Of a stretch of 64,000 nucleotides of DNA, positions 51,701-63,700 are shown piece by piece. Made by a program: the position numbers and the translations under genes. This DNA comes from Icerya purchasi. Taxonomy: Eukaryota > Arthropoda > Insecta > Hemiptera > Monophlebidae. Within the stretch, counting starts at the first letter, position 1, and each line of letters starts with the position of its first letter. The DNA lies in contig CM077116.1 of assembly GCA_039619475.1 (NCBI GenBank), positions 277,217,258 to 277,281,257 of the forward strand, read 5' to 3'. The notes under the pieces are model-generated. The model searched no databases and had not been told where the DNA came from. It was given only the letters and a program-made list of their open reading frames with translations.

Positions 51701-54700
51701 CATCCATTTTAATTCTCGGGGGAGACTATTTCTGATAATATGTATGAATTTTCCATCCAACACCGGCTTGTTTATATACTCTAATTTATTCATCCATGTA
51801 ACTGTAAACTTTTCAAGTTCTTCTAGCGGTTCTACATATTTTTGTATGTCGAAGAATTCACTTCGGAGTCGACTTTGGTCTTTTTTGTTCCAAAATTTCT
51901 CCTTTAACTTTGTCTTTAACTCCTCGAATGTATTACATTTTTAACATTTGATTTCATTCAATTAATTCGCTCTCCTTTGAGATTATTGATAGTGATTTCG
52001 ATGCGTGATTTTTGTGGAATTTTTCAATCATCAAATTTGCCCTCTAAATTTCGTGCGAATTTGATAAAATGTATCCTCTCATTATTTCCGTTATACGGGA
52101 TAATTTTATTTATATTCTACAGATCGAAAATTTCATTTAGTTTCTCAGACGGAGACTTTGTGTTAGCTCGCTACTTGCTACGTATATCCCTTCTTAATTT
52201 TTCTATTTCCTCAGTTAATTCCACAATTCTTAAATTTTTACTTATACCCACTTCTATCTCCGTTAGGCATTAGTCCCTCATTTCTTTTATCTTTTTTAAT
52301 AATTTCACTGTTCCGTTGGAGCTTTCTTTCCACTTTTCCTCCAATCGTTCCATCGTGCTTCTCCGTTCCTAGTGTATATTATCCTCGTCACTATCCTCAA
52401 TTCCTTTCTCAAGTTCCTTCAATTTCTTCCCGTTCTCAGTACGTTCCCTTTTCCTACTTCTTTCTATTTTCTCTCTTCTCAATTTCCTTCGCCAATTTCC
52501 TCAGTTCAGTGCGATCCGCGCCGTCCACTCCTTTTCATTACTCTTCCTTTCTTCATCTATCTTTTCCTCTAAATATCCAACCTTCTCATCTAACTTATTT
52601 CATTTTTAAAAATTTTAAATTTATCATTTATATTCTCATTTATTTCGTTAAATTTATCGTCAACATTGTTAAATCTATTGCTAACGTCATTAAATCTTAT
52701 TGTTAAAATGATTGTTTTGTTCACGAAATTTTTTATTAAATTCTTTTTTTTATTCGTCAATTTTTTTATTTAAGGAATCCATTAAATTATTTAAATCCAT
52801 TTTAATTTGCTGATCATTTAAATTTAAGAGCCAAAATCGAGAAATTGATTTATTTTAATAGATTTAATGGTTCGATCCACGAGAGAACTATTTTCTAAAA
52901 TTGTTCCCCAACAGGGATGCCAACCATGAGATCCTTTAGAACTCGTGAATTTTATTTAATCTTATTGTTGATTTATTATTATTAAATTGTGATTATCAAA
53001 TTGACTTTATGTTTTTTAACGGTATATTTTTATTAATTTCCTAACACCTATTTTTTGTAAACGGTCAACCGCTGAAAACACAATGATTAATTAAATATAA
53101 CGAAAGTAAATGACGACGAAAATTAAACTGATATAAATTGTACATAATACTCTGTTGCGTCTGCTGGGTGGTCGTTGATCCCTTGTTGGCAAACGGACGT
53201 ACGTTGGTAGTTTAGTTTGGATTCCTGTTGAATGCGGTGGGAGGAGACGCGGTAATCGAAAATTAAATCTTTTAAAGTTAATTACGAACTTCATCAATTA
53301 CAAAATCGAGTTTCGGAGCGATCAGGTTACTAGGACTTTCTTGGATCGAACTTGTTTCGGTTACCAGACAGACTGATTCTTTAGCTAAAAAAAGGTTGGT
53401 ATTGTTCCGCTACTGGACGAACAGTTGATGGATACTTGACGAAGACTTGCTCAAATACTGACTATTTTCTTTTCTGATTTTTGTGACTTTTGGTTTTTCC
53501 TTCGAACAATCCCCTCTCACCGCTGAAGAGATGATTTGTTCCTTTGTGACCCAATAACCGCACGCATCCGTCAAAAGACAAAATCGACTCGGATACGGCA
53601 ACCCCCAGCCAGCAACCGGTTCTCATTTACACGCCCATTCGCTCTCTCATTACATTCTAATTTTTGTTAAACCTTTTCACTTATTTTAATTTTTATTTTA
53701 CATATTTTGTTTTTTTCGTAGGCCTATGTAATGTACACATTACAATATGTATATGTGAGTAATCTATTACGAATTTAAGGCAATATCTTTTTAAGTTTTC
53801 CGTTATTTTTTTATATTTTTACGCGAATATTTGTAAATTATTTTAAACTATTTTATTAAATACTACTTCATCTATACATAATATATCTTAAGTGTGGTGC
53901 AAAGTTAATCGTTAGCTTTGAATTTACGTAGGTTATTTTAGGACAATCGGTGTTGATATCATTTTAGACACATCTGTAGCAGACGATTTAGTATTGCTAG
54001 AAGCACGAAAAGAATTCGTTGAACGATATCGCAGTAATAAAAAACCGACATTTTCTTCCGCCTGTCCAGGTTATAGATATATATATATATATATATATGC
54101 TTTTTATGATTTCTGCCTTTTTTCAAGTGGTTCAAATAATAAAATCGCTGTCATAAATAGTGTAAAATGAAACATTGAAGACCGAGGAAAAGATAAAGGT
54201 GTTATTAATAAAAAAAACAATAGAATACGGGCAGCATTAAAAAAAGTAAGAGGGTATGTTGCAGAAGTTGAAAATAGAAATGGGTAAAGAATGTTGGAAA
54301 AAAAATGTTAATTTCATTTTAAACCGCAATTAGAATCATTAGGACGATGAGAAATCGAAAGGAAAAAGAGCCAAAAAAGAACAGACTCGGAAGTATAATG
54401 TAACTGAACTGAAAATGGCAAATGAAAGAATGGAACTCGGAGTTCGGGAGAAAGATTAGATTGAACAAATAAGTAAAAATATCGACTACTAGAGCAGAAG
54501 AAAAAGCGTGTAGCTTGCAACGAAAGTTCTTAGAAAGAGAGTTAATAAGAGCAGATCGGTTCAACGGATCAGTTGTTCAGCTTTTAATATCAGTATTAGG
54601 ATTGATGAAAAATCCATTTAAATATAACGAGAGATAATCAGTCTAAAGAGTCTAAAGAGAAGATGAAGTTTAAATGAGAAGTAATAGCTTTTAAAGTATT

Positions 54701-57700
54701 TCAGAATGAGGAAGAGTAAAGTTTAATGATGTTGTTGATGAAACAAAAATGTAGAAGATAGCATGAAAAATATCAGTTTAAAGGATTCGGGAAAGTTAAG
54801 AGGTGAAATAGCATAGCGCTGAGGTTTATAGAACCGTCGGAAAATACGTTAAAATGTTAATTTTTCAAACTGTGTTGCATTCCGACTAATTACTATTTCT
54901 ATTTTCCTCGCGCAGGTTGGATATGTTATGTTGAAAAAACTCACGGAGATGCTGTTATTCCTTATGTCAGTAATGTTAAGTCACCGCAGCAGATAATGGG
55001 TTCGTTAGTTAAAGATTATTTGGCAAAAATGAAAAACTACACTTCGAGTGGAGTATATCACGTTACTGTCATGCCATGTTACGACAAAAAGTTAGAAGCT
55101 TCTCGAACTGATTTTTACAACGATCAGCTGCAGACTAAAGACGTTGATTGCGTTATTACAGCGAGTACGTACACGATTAAATTTCATAAGTAAAATTCCT
55201 AATTTGTTTTTTTTTTTTAAATAAATAATAATGTCCGAAATATTATTGGAGGATTTTTTTTGTATAAGATTTTTTGTGGAATATAACCAAACGCCAACTT
55301 TTTTGGTAATATATTAAAATACCTAAATTCGGATGTGGTTTATAAAATTTTGTAAATAATTTTATTAAATGGTTTATTTGTGAATAGCTCTTTTAATTGT
55401 GAAAAGAAAAATTAACAAATTCAAGTTTACAATTAATTTTCGTGACAAACTGTTACTCTGTATCTGTGTTTTTTGGCCCGATTGTTTAATTATTTGGCTA
55501 GTCTATATTTAATTAATTATTCTTAGTCATTTACCTTGCAATTTCATATTATTTTTTAATTGCAAAAGACCTCGTCTATGTGGTAAAAATTGTATAAAAA
55601 TAAAATTTGGAATTTCGTTTTATTTTTTGAAGATTACTGTTTTTTTTTTGCAAGTTTTGGTGCTCAAAAATTATTCTGATCCGACTAGATAGTGGGACTT
55701 AAAAAAAAAAAATATATATATATATAACGATCCATAGCAGTACTTGATAGTAATTTATTGGTCTCTTCTGTTCTATTTGATTGTTCATAAATTAGACCTG
55801 CGCGCATAGAAACTTTTTTTTTTCTTTTTTTCTTAATTATTATATTAATTACAACTGGTTTTCAAAGACCATCAAGCAATTGTACTGGAATGCGAATTAA
55901 CGCGTAAGGGGTCACCACTAGCAGGGTGTTTCCCAGGAACATCTATTCAAGTTTTAAATAAAGTCAAAGACTCTAGAGCGCTTCAGCCGTCGAATTTCTT
56001 GGCTGTTGTCAAGCGGATTGATAGCCAACGGGTTGGGATGGGTTTCTAAGTGACTAGTATACCGCTGGGCGACAAGTTTTATTTCTTCCTTTACGTACGG
56101 TGTGTTAAAGTCCCTATGGAGTGTGTCCGTGGAGACGTACCAAGCAGGTGACACAATTAGTCTAATGGCCTTATTTTGAAAACGTTATATCTTATTGATA
56201 TGGGTATTTTTTGCACAACCCCATAAAGTTAGGAAGTATGTTCATAGTGATTTTAATATTATTTCATATATGTTAATGATTTGTTTTCGATCGACAACCT
56301 GGAATGCTTACCAAGAAGCCAGTAGAGTTTCCCCAGCTTTATATCCAAATGCTTTCTTTTTTGTGAGATGTGCTTATTCCACCTTAATTTGCTGTCCAAG
56401 TGCAACCCAAGGTATTTTACTTCACATTCCTAATCGAAATTGTTTCGCCATTAATCTTAGTTGGCGGGCAAAGGTACATTTCGTAGTGTGAATGCAACCT
56501 GCTTACACTTTTTCTCATTGACTTTAATCCGCCATCGATCTAACCCCACCTTTCAGATTTTGCTAGCGCTAGCTGTAATTTATTTGTCGCCATTCCAGAA
56601 TTTTTATCTGCCGCAATAAGAGCAGTATCGTTTGCAAATGTAGCAATAGCTACGTCCTCGCTATCAGGGAAGTCTGTAGTGTACATTTGGTAGAGCACCG
56701 GACCCAATACACTACCGGGAGAGATACCGCTGGATACAGGATAGATGTTAGATAGTTCATTCTGGAATTTAATTTGATATGTTCGGTCCTCAAAGTAAGA
56801 CTTTAGAAAGAAACAATAAGAATGGGGAAGATTTTTCCTAATTTTATATAACAGACCACGATGCCAAACCTTATAAAAGGCTTGTTTTATATCCGGGAAT
56901 ACACCTACACATATTTTCTTAGCTTCAAAGCTATCTTGGATAATACGTTGAATTCGGTGTATCTGTTCAACAGTCGAATGTTTTTCTCGAAACCCGAACT
57001 GGTGGTCAGGTGTAATATTCTCCTCCATAATAAGAGGATGTAGTCTTTTTAACATTAGTTTTTCCAGGACTTTGGATAGGATAGGTAATAAGGATATTGG
57101 TCTGTAGGAAGTTACATCCTCTGGTGACTTTCTAGGTTTAGGAATTACCACTATTTGTGACAGCTTTCAAGACAACGAGAAGTATTGCAGGCGGAGGACT
57201 GCATTAAATATGTTAGTAATAGACAAAATTGATTTTTCGTGGCAGTTCTAACAAATACTTCTTTGGTGATCAGATCGTGACCAGGACTTTTTTTATTGAT
57301 TAGTTTTTAGATCACATATTGAACTTCCTTTGGGGATGTTGGCGTAATGGGGTCACTAAGCTGTAGTCGGGAATTTAAAAACTCCGTTACATCGTCCGAA
57401 TTTATAACCTTCGGATTAAGAGTAAAGACTTCGCTAAAGTATTTAGCAAATACGTCGGCTTTCTCATCATCAGCCTTGGCCCATATATCGTCCGATTTCC
57501 TTATAGGAGGAGAATATTATACCGACCTATTTCGACTTTTAACTGTTTTTCACAGACTGTAATCAGTAGATAGATTTGAAGACAAATCCTGCAAGTAACG
57601 TTGTAGGGTTTCATTTTTAACGTTTCGGATTAATACGTTTAACTGGTTGGATTTGTTATTTAGTAATGTTTTATGAGCGGGATTTCTTGTTATATGCCAT

Positions 57701-60700
57701 TTTTGGCGAATTTTTCTCTTTTCCCTTATTAAGTTTAAGACGTGCCTTGGTAGATTAGATATTGTAGCTGGAGACTTAGTAGGAGGGGAAGATTTCCATG
57801 CCATAGTTTGGATGGTTTCAGTTAGGTACTGAAGTGCTATGTCTATATCTCGTTCATTTTTTAAAGGAATGTTTAAATTCAGCATCTCGAAAGTTTGCCC
57901 CAATCCGTTCATTTATTAGATAAAGAAAATTACGTTTTTCTTTTGTTATTAAGCCTGTGCTTATTGTAAGGATTAAGGCACTATGGTCAAAAAATAAGTC
58001 AAAACATGTGCTAGTCTTACAGTTAAGCATTGATAGAAGTATGATTTCTGTATAAAATGTGTCTCAGAAAAAAGTAGAATATCAATTTGCTCAGTATTTA
58101 AAAACAGCTTGATCTCGCGTCTCTTTTGCAGTGCCCCATTGGCGTTCCAGAGAGCTATTCTCAACGACGAAGCCATTATTTTATTAATTTGTTTGTTAAT
58201 GATATTAGCAGATTTAGAACAATGGAATTCTGCCGCAGAGCTGATTGAACATTGTTTTAAATTCATTTAAGAAGGTTGTTAACATATTTTGGAGATCAGA
58301 GTTATTATCTCGATGTTTACACTAGGTGTGAACTGTTGTAATTCCTGTTGTAATTTACACCTGCTGTAAGTTCAGCATTAGTATTGATATTAGAGTTATT
58401 AGTTTTATTTGTTACCGCTTCAGCATACAGCATACGTCGTCTGCTGATTTCCGTTACTCTTAAATCCGAACCTATTCACATTGTTATTTCCAGTTTTATA
58501 TTTACGTTCATATAATTTTTGATGGATTGTACATCCCTTATAGTTGGAAGGATGGTCCCTTTCACATAACGCGGACTTCGGAGCAGCGTTTTGATTTTTT
58601 TTTACACTCTGTGAACCTGTGGTGACACCACACTTAACACATCTGTATGACCGATTATAAAAAGTTCTGGTGTATCCCCAAGACTGACAATGCAGACACA
58701 GTGGAATTGTTTTCTTGGGATGAGGAGCTTCGACTTTTATCTTCGTGTAAAGTATATAGGTTCGATTAAAAATTTCTTTACCATTGTTCATGGGTTCAAG
58801 GTCCACGAAGTGTAAGGGCAGAGGCTCTTTAGTTACCTTGTGTCTAACATTTAATATATTTCGAACAACGAACCCTTTTTCCTTAAGAGTCTTCTTAATT
58901 TCCTCGTCCTGGAAACAGTGTTGGAGGTGTCTTATTACAACTTTGTAGGACCTTTCTTGTTCTAATTGGTATGCGTGATAATTAACATTCTCTTTTTTGA
59001 ATGTGGAGCTGAGTTTCCGGTAATCGTCAGAAGTTTGGACATTGACCTTTACTGTGTTTTGCATTAAAGTTTTAACAACAAAATCTTGTTTACCTAGTAT
59101 TGTAGCGAATCATGGACGAAAATGGGGGGAGGCGGTATTTTTGGTTTTGGATTGGTAGTACCTCTATTTCCGGTGCAGTCATCATTGAGGTTGCTCAAGC
59201 AGCTAAATCGATTAGTGTTTCTGCAGTTGTTTTTTTTATTATTGGGTCAATACCCCCATGTTCGACAAGAAAGAAAAGTATTGCTGAATTATTTAAATTC
59301 GTATGCGGTCAGATATCGCATCAATGAAGGATACAGGGGGAGCGACAACAGTTAACGAAGGAAAGGGAATAGATGCAGCACTATAGGGAGCGGGAATATT
59401 AAGTCTCAGAAGTTGAGAGTAGAGAAGTAAACGTTCAGACGACAGTATGGAACATTCGAAAAGAATGTGGTTAGAATTACATTCGCGGATATCATTTGGA
59501 GGATGTAGCGGACAGTAAGGAGAGTCTGAAAGTGAAACTCGATAGCGAGATGAAGGAAGCAAACTATGATCGAAACACAATCGATATAAAGAGGAAATAA
59601 AATAGCGCTGCTAAGACGGTAATTCATGAAACCAAGGATTAACTGGAAGTTACGGCTGAATAGAAAATTTTAAGAGGAAAATCGGTTAGAAAAGGAGGAA
59701 GGGTATGAGTCTGACCAAAACCTATAATGGAATTTTTTAGATAATGCAAGTAAATTATTAGCAGTGAACATTTATTAATGGGGAGTCCATTAACAGCTGC
59801 ACCACGAGACAACTGATCAATTCTTTCATTTCCTTCTATATAAACATGGCCTGGAATCCATTTCTGCAGTTGTTTCCTATATGGGATTGCAAATGAGATA
59901 GAAAAACTTATTGTAATCATCGAAACACATCATTTATTGAGGATTTGTTAATTTTTAATATACCTTTACGACGAAGAATTTTTTTGGTTATAGTAAAGCG
60001 TGTTTTTCCGGCAATGCGAAGATGCAGTTTATACTAAAAAACGGACTAATTAATATGTTAAAATAACGATGATTTAAAACACTATTAAAATAGTTTTTAT
60101 ATTTTAAAGTTGATTTGTAAGTCTTAATGATGCTTTAATGGAGTCTTCGGCAACTGCCTATTTTTACCGACTTCAATAAAAAAAAAACAAAAAAAAAACG
60201 TTATACCGTTCTGTATATCTTTTTTTAATGTTCGTTTGTACATACATCTATAGCCATGTGGACCGATTTTAATGATTCTTTGTTCATTCGAAAGTTACCC
60301 ATTTAGCGGTCGTATCATATGAGTATATCGTTGAATACCGGTGAAAACACAGATACTCAGTAGCCATTCAAATAAACCGTAAAAACAAGTGGTCTCTCTT
60401 GATAATTCTTTTTATTAATATAATAACAGACGACGCGATTGACTTAAAATATGGTAAATTTACCGTAGGAATGTAATTAGAAAAAATTAAACTATAATTA
60501 ATGTTAATTAACATAGAAATGTAGTTTTGAATACAGAAATCAATTTTTTTTTTACGTTTGTTCGCGCATAACTTATTCTCAAATAAGAACCGTTTTTAAT
60601 GATTCCTTTGTACCAGTCAGCGGTGGTACCATGTAAGTATACTGTTGAATATCAGTAAACATAAACTGAATAGTCATCAAAAAAAGTTGTTGAAAAGTGT

Positions 60701-63700
60701 AATTCCTTTAGGTAATTTTTTTCATTAATTAATAAACAGACGCGATTGATTTAAAATATTATTAATTTACCGTAAAAACATAATTTAAAAAAATTACAGT
60801 ATTATCAACGTTAATTAACACGGATAAATATAGATTTGAATAAAAAGAAAACAAAAATGTTGAATTTTAGCAAGACAAAAAATTTAAATATCATGCTAAA
60901 AATTGTGATATAAAATACTTAAAAAAAAAAAAAAAATACCGACTTCATACAATAAAAATTTGATAAAAATGCACTAAAATGTAAAAAGTAATTACTACCG
61001 TTAAGAAGATAATATATTTTACAGTGAAATATACCTTAGGGTGATATTGTAATGATTCTATACAACATTAATACCTATTAAAGTCGAACGGAAATCACGA
61101 ATTGCAATAATAATTAAAAGTTGAATTAAACATTCATTAAATTATTTCTAGATATTGTAATTTTAATTTGGTGCCTACTTCAAAAATTTAATGTTGTGTA
61201 TAAGAACTATCATATCACCTAACGATATATTTTAATTTAAATGTATATTATCTTCATATCGAGTAATTATTTTTGATTTTTTAGCGCATTTTTAATTAAA
61301 TTTTATGTGGTAAATCTTAAAGTTCGTATTTAAAAAAAAGAACAAAAAAAAACCAAAAAAAAAAAAAAAAAAACATTTTACAATTTTTATTTATCGCGTT
61401 TACAAAAACAAAAAATTTTCAAAATTTTTCTCTACATATTCATCTTTCACATTTTACGCGCTGAACTGATCGTTTTTCTCTGATCCACACCATCTTACGT
61501 TTATTTAAGCGAATCGTTAGAAAAATTGTAATACGCAATGTTTGTTACGGCTTCTTCTAGTTGAATTAGAAGTTTTGTTGAAAAACGAAAACGTGAATTT
61601 TGAAGAAACGGAATCGTCCTATTTGGATTGGCCGTGGGATGGCACGATTACTGAAAGACGAGAATTCTTTTCAGTTCCTTCCGGTTCTGTTTCGGGAGGT
61701 TATGCCGAACAAATATTGAAATACGCATCTGAAGAATTATTTTCCGGACAAATAACAAGAATAGCGCATAAACCGACCAGGTAAATTCTCGTTTAACGCC
61801 GATTTCCGAGAGGTGTATTTTTAAATATTTTTCAATAATTTAGGCTGCGTGTTATCTCTCGCGCTATTTTAAATATCGTTTGCAAATGTTGTAGGAATCA
61901 AGATTTGAACGAAATCATTTTAGAAACGGAAGGACAGCAGTTGTTAAAGTTCGCTATTGCCAACGGCTTTCGTAATATACAAAATATCGTGCAAAAACTA
62001 AAGAAAGGCAAATGTCCGTATGATTATGTTGAAATTATGGCTTGTCCATCAGGTAATCGAATAATGATTAAAATTTTAAAGTATTTTCGTAGTTGGAAGA
62101 AAATAAAAGGGAGTATTCAAGTCCATGAAATGGGTCTTATAGCGTACATTCTTCTATTGCTTACACGGAGATACACCGTTCAGTTTATGATCCGCAGAAG
62201 AAATTTTGAAATACTTACTCCCCCCCCCCCCCAGCCGACTATCCGGTGTAATGATATGTTAGCTTTCCCGCTACTATTATGCTACGATTGTATTATCGTA
62301 AAAAAGTTTCGGTGTGCGCAATTCGTATCTACTATACGAAGATGCGAAAAATATTCGTTCAAATTCCAAATTTTTAATGTTTCATTATCGTTTTCTTAAT
62401 AAGTTTTGGACGAACGGTTTCTAATTAACATTAAAAATGCTAAGAATTCAATTAAGCAAGTTGCAGAAAAGCAACCATCTAAATATTTACATACGAACAG
62501 TCGGGAAATATTACGTTCAGGGCAATTCTTACAGGTGCGCGGATCGTTTTTTTGGAAATTTTGGAAACGGCAAACAATTTGCAATTAGGTTTTTTTTTTG
62601 CAATATCTTACAATATTAAGGCAACATCTGTGCTAGGTTGAATGTGTGTACGTATCTTATGTGGACAGAAGAAAACTATCTCAATATAGTGTCCCGTGCG
62701 AACAAGAAACCATTGAGTTTTGCTGTTCAGCGAGCACGCTGAACAATTATAACTTTCAAGTATTTACTTGGAAAAACTACGCACATTTCAAACGGAAAAT
62801 GTTATAATGGCAACCAGTGAAATCTGTAGGTATAAAACCAGAGCTTATTCTGTGTATGGCCATGAAAGTTATGCGCATTCAGTGCTTTTCGATACAGCTG
62901 AGAAATACTTATTGAACTTTTAGTAAAAATGGCCGTTAAAGACAGGTCTAATACTTTTTCTAATTATCTTAACATGTATTTATGACAACGTTTATGTTTT
63001 AAAAATCGAAATATACGGAAAATAAACTTTCATTTGATGCAGACTGAGTTGATAACATAATTAAATCTTGAAGAATGTAAAAAAAAAAGAAAAAAGAAAA
63101 TTAAACGCTGTTGACGTACTGTATATGTCGAAGGGGTACACACATATTAATTATCGGTTAAAGAACAGATTTATTAAAATCCATAATTATTATTAACAGA
63201 AAAATAAACTTACGTAATCAAACGTTTAATAATAGAAAAATAATAAATTCAAATTTCTGAACGAACTAACTGTTTTTTGATTTTTGATTTTAAGAAGAAA
63301 TAAAACAATTCTTCATTAAAAATATCGAATTAATAATAGCAAAGGTAAAATATTTCAAAAAATCGACTATTTAGGAGATTAGTCCTGAGCCCGCAGTGTG
63401 ACAAGACCAAATTTGCTTTAAAAATAATCATGCGGTTGCTATCAGTTGAAAATTTCCTTTGTATGTATATGTGTACATACCCGTTCAAAACTTTGTAAGT
63501 TCTAATGAGAAGGCAACTTTACTAAAAATCACGTTGATATCATCGGTCGCTTTCTATATGAATGCCGGCCTACGGCAAAAAAAAAAAAAAATGTTATCAT
63601 CGCAAATTAATGGTATGTATATAAAAGTATTACGGATTACTTGCGTTTACAGGAGTTTTCTTGTTAAACACTATCAGTGTCAAATATATTTATACAAAAT

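Noticed and set aside
50518..52706. Several plus-strand frames rich in Phe, Ser and Leu resembling membrane proteins
   Set aside because: They are antisense to the Lys/Glu-rich coiled-coil gag; the hydrophobic look is the complement of that composition.
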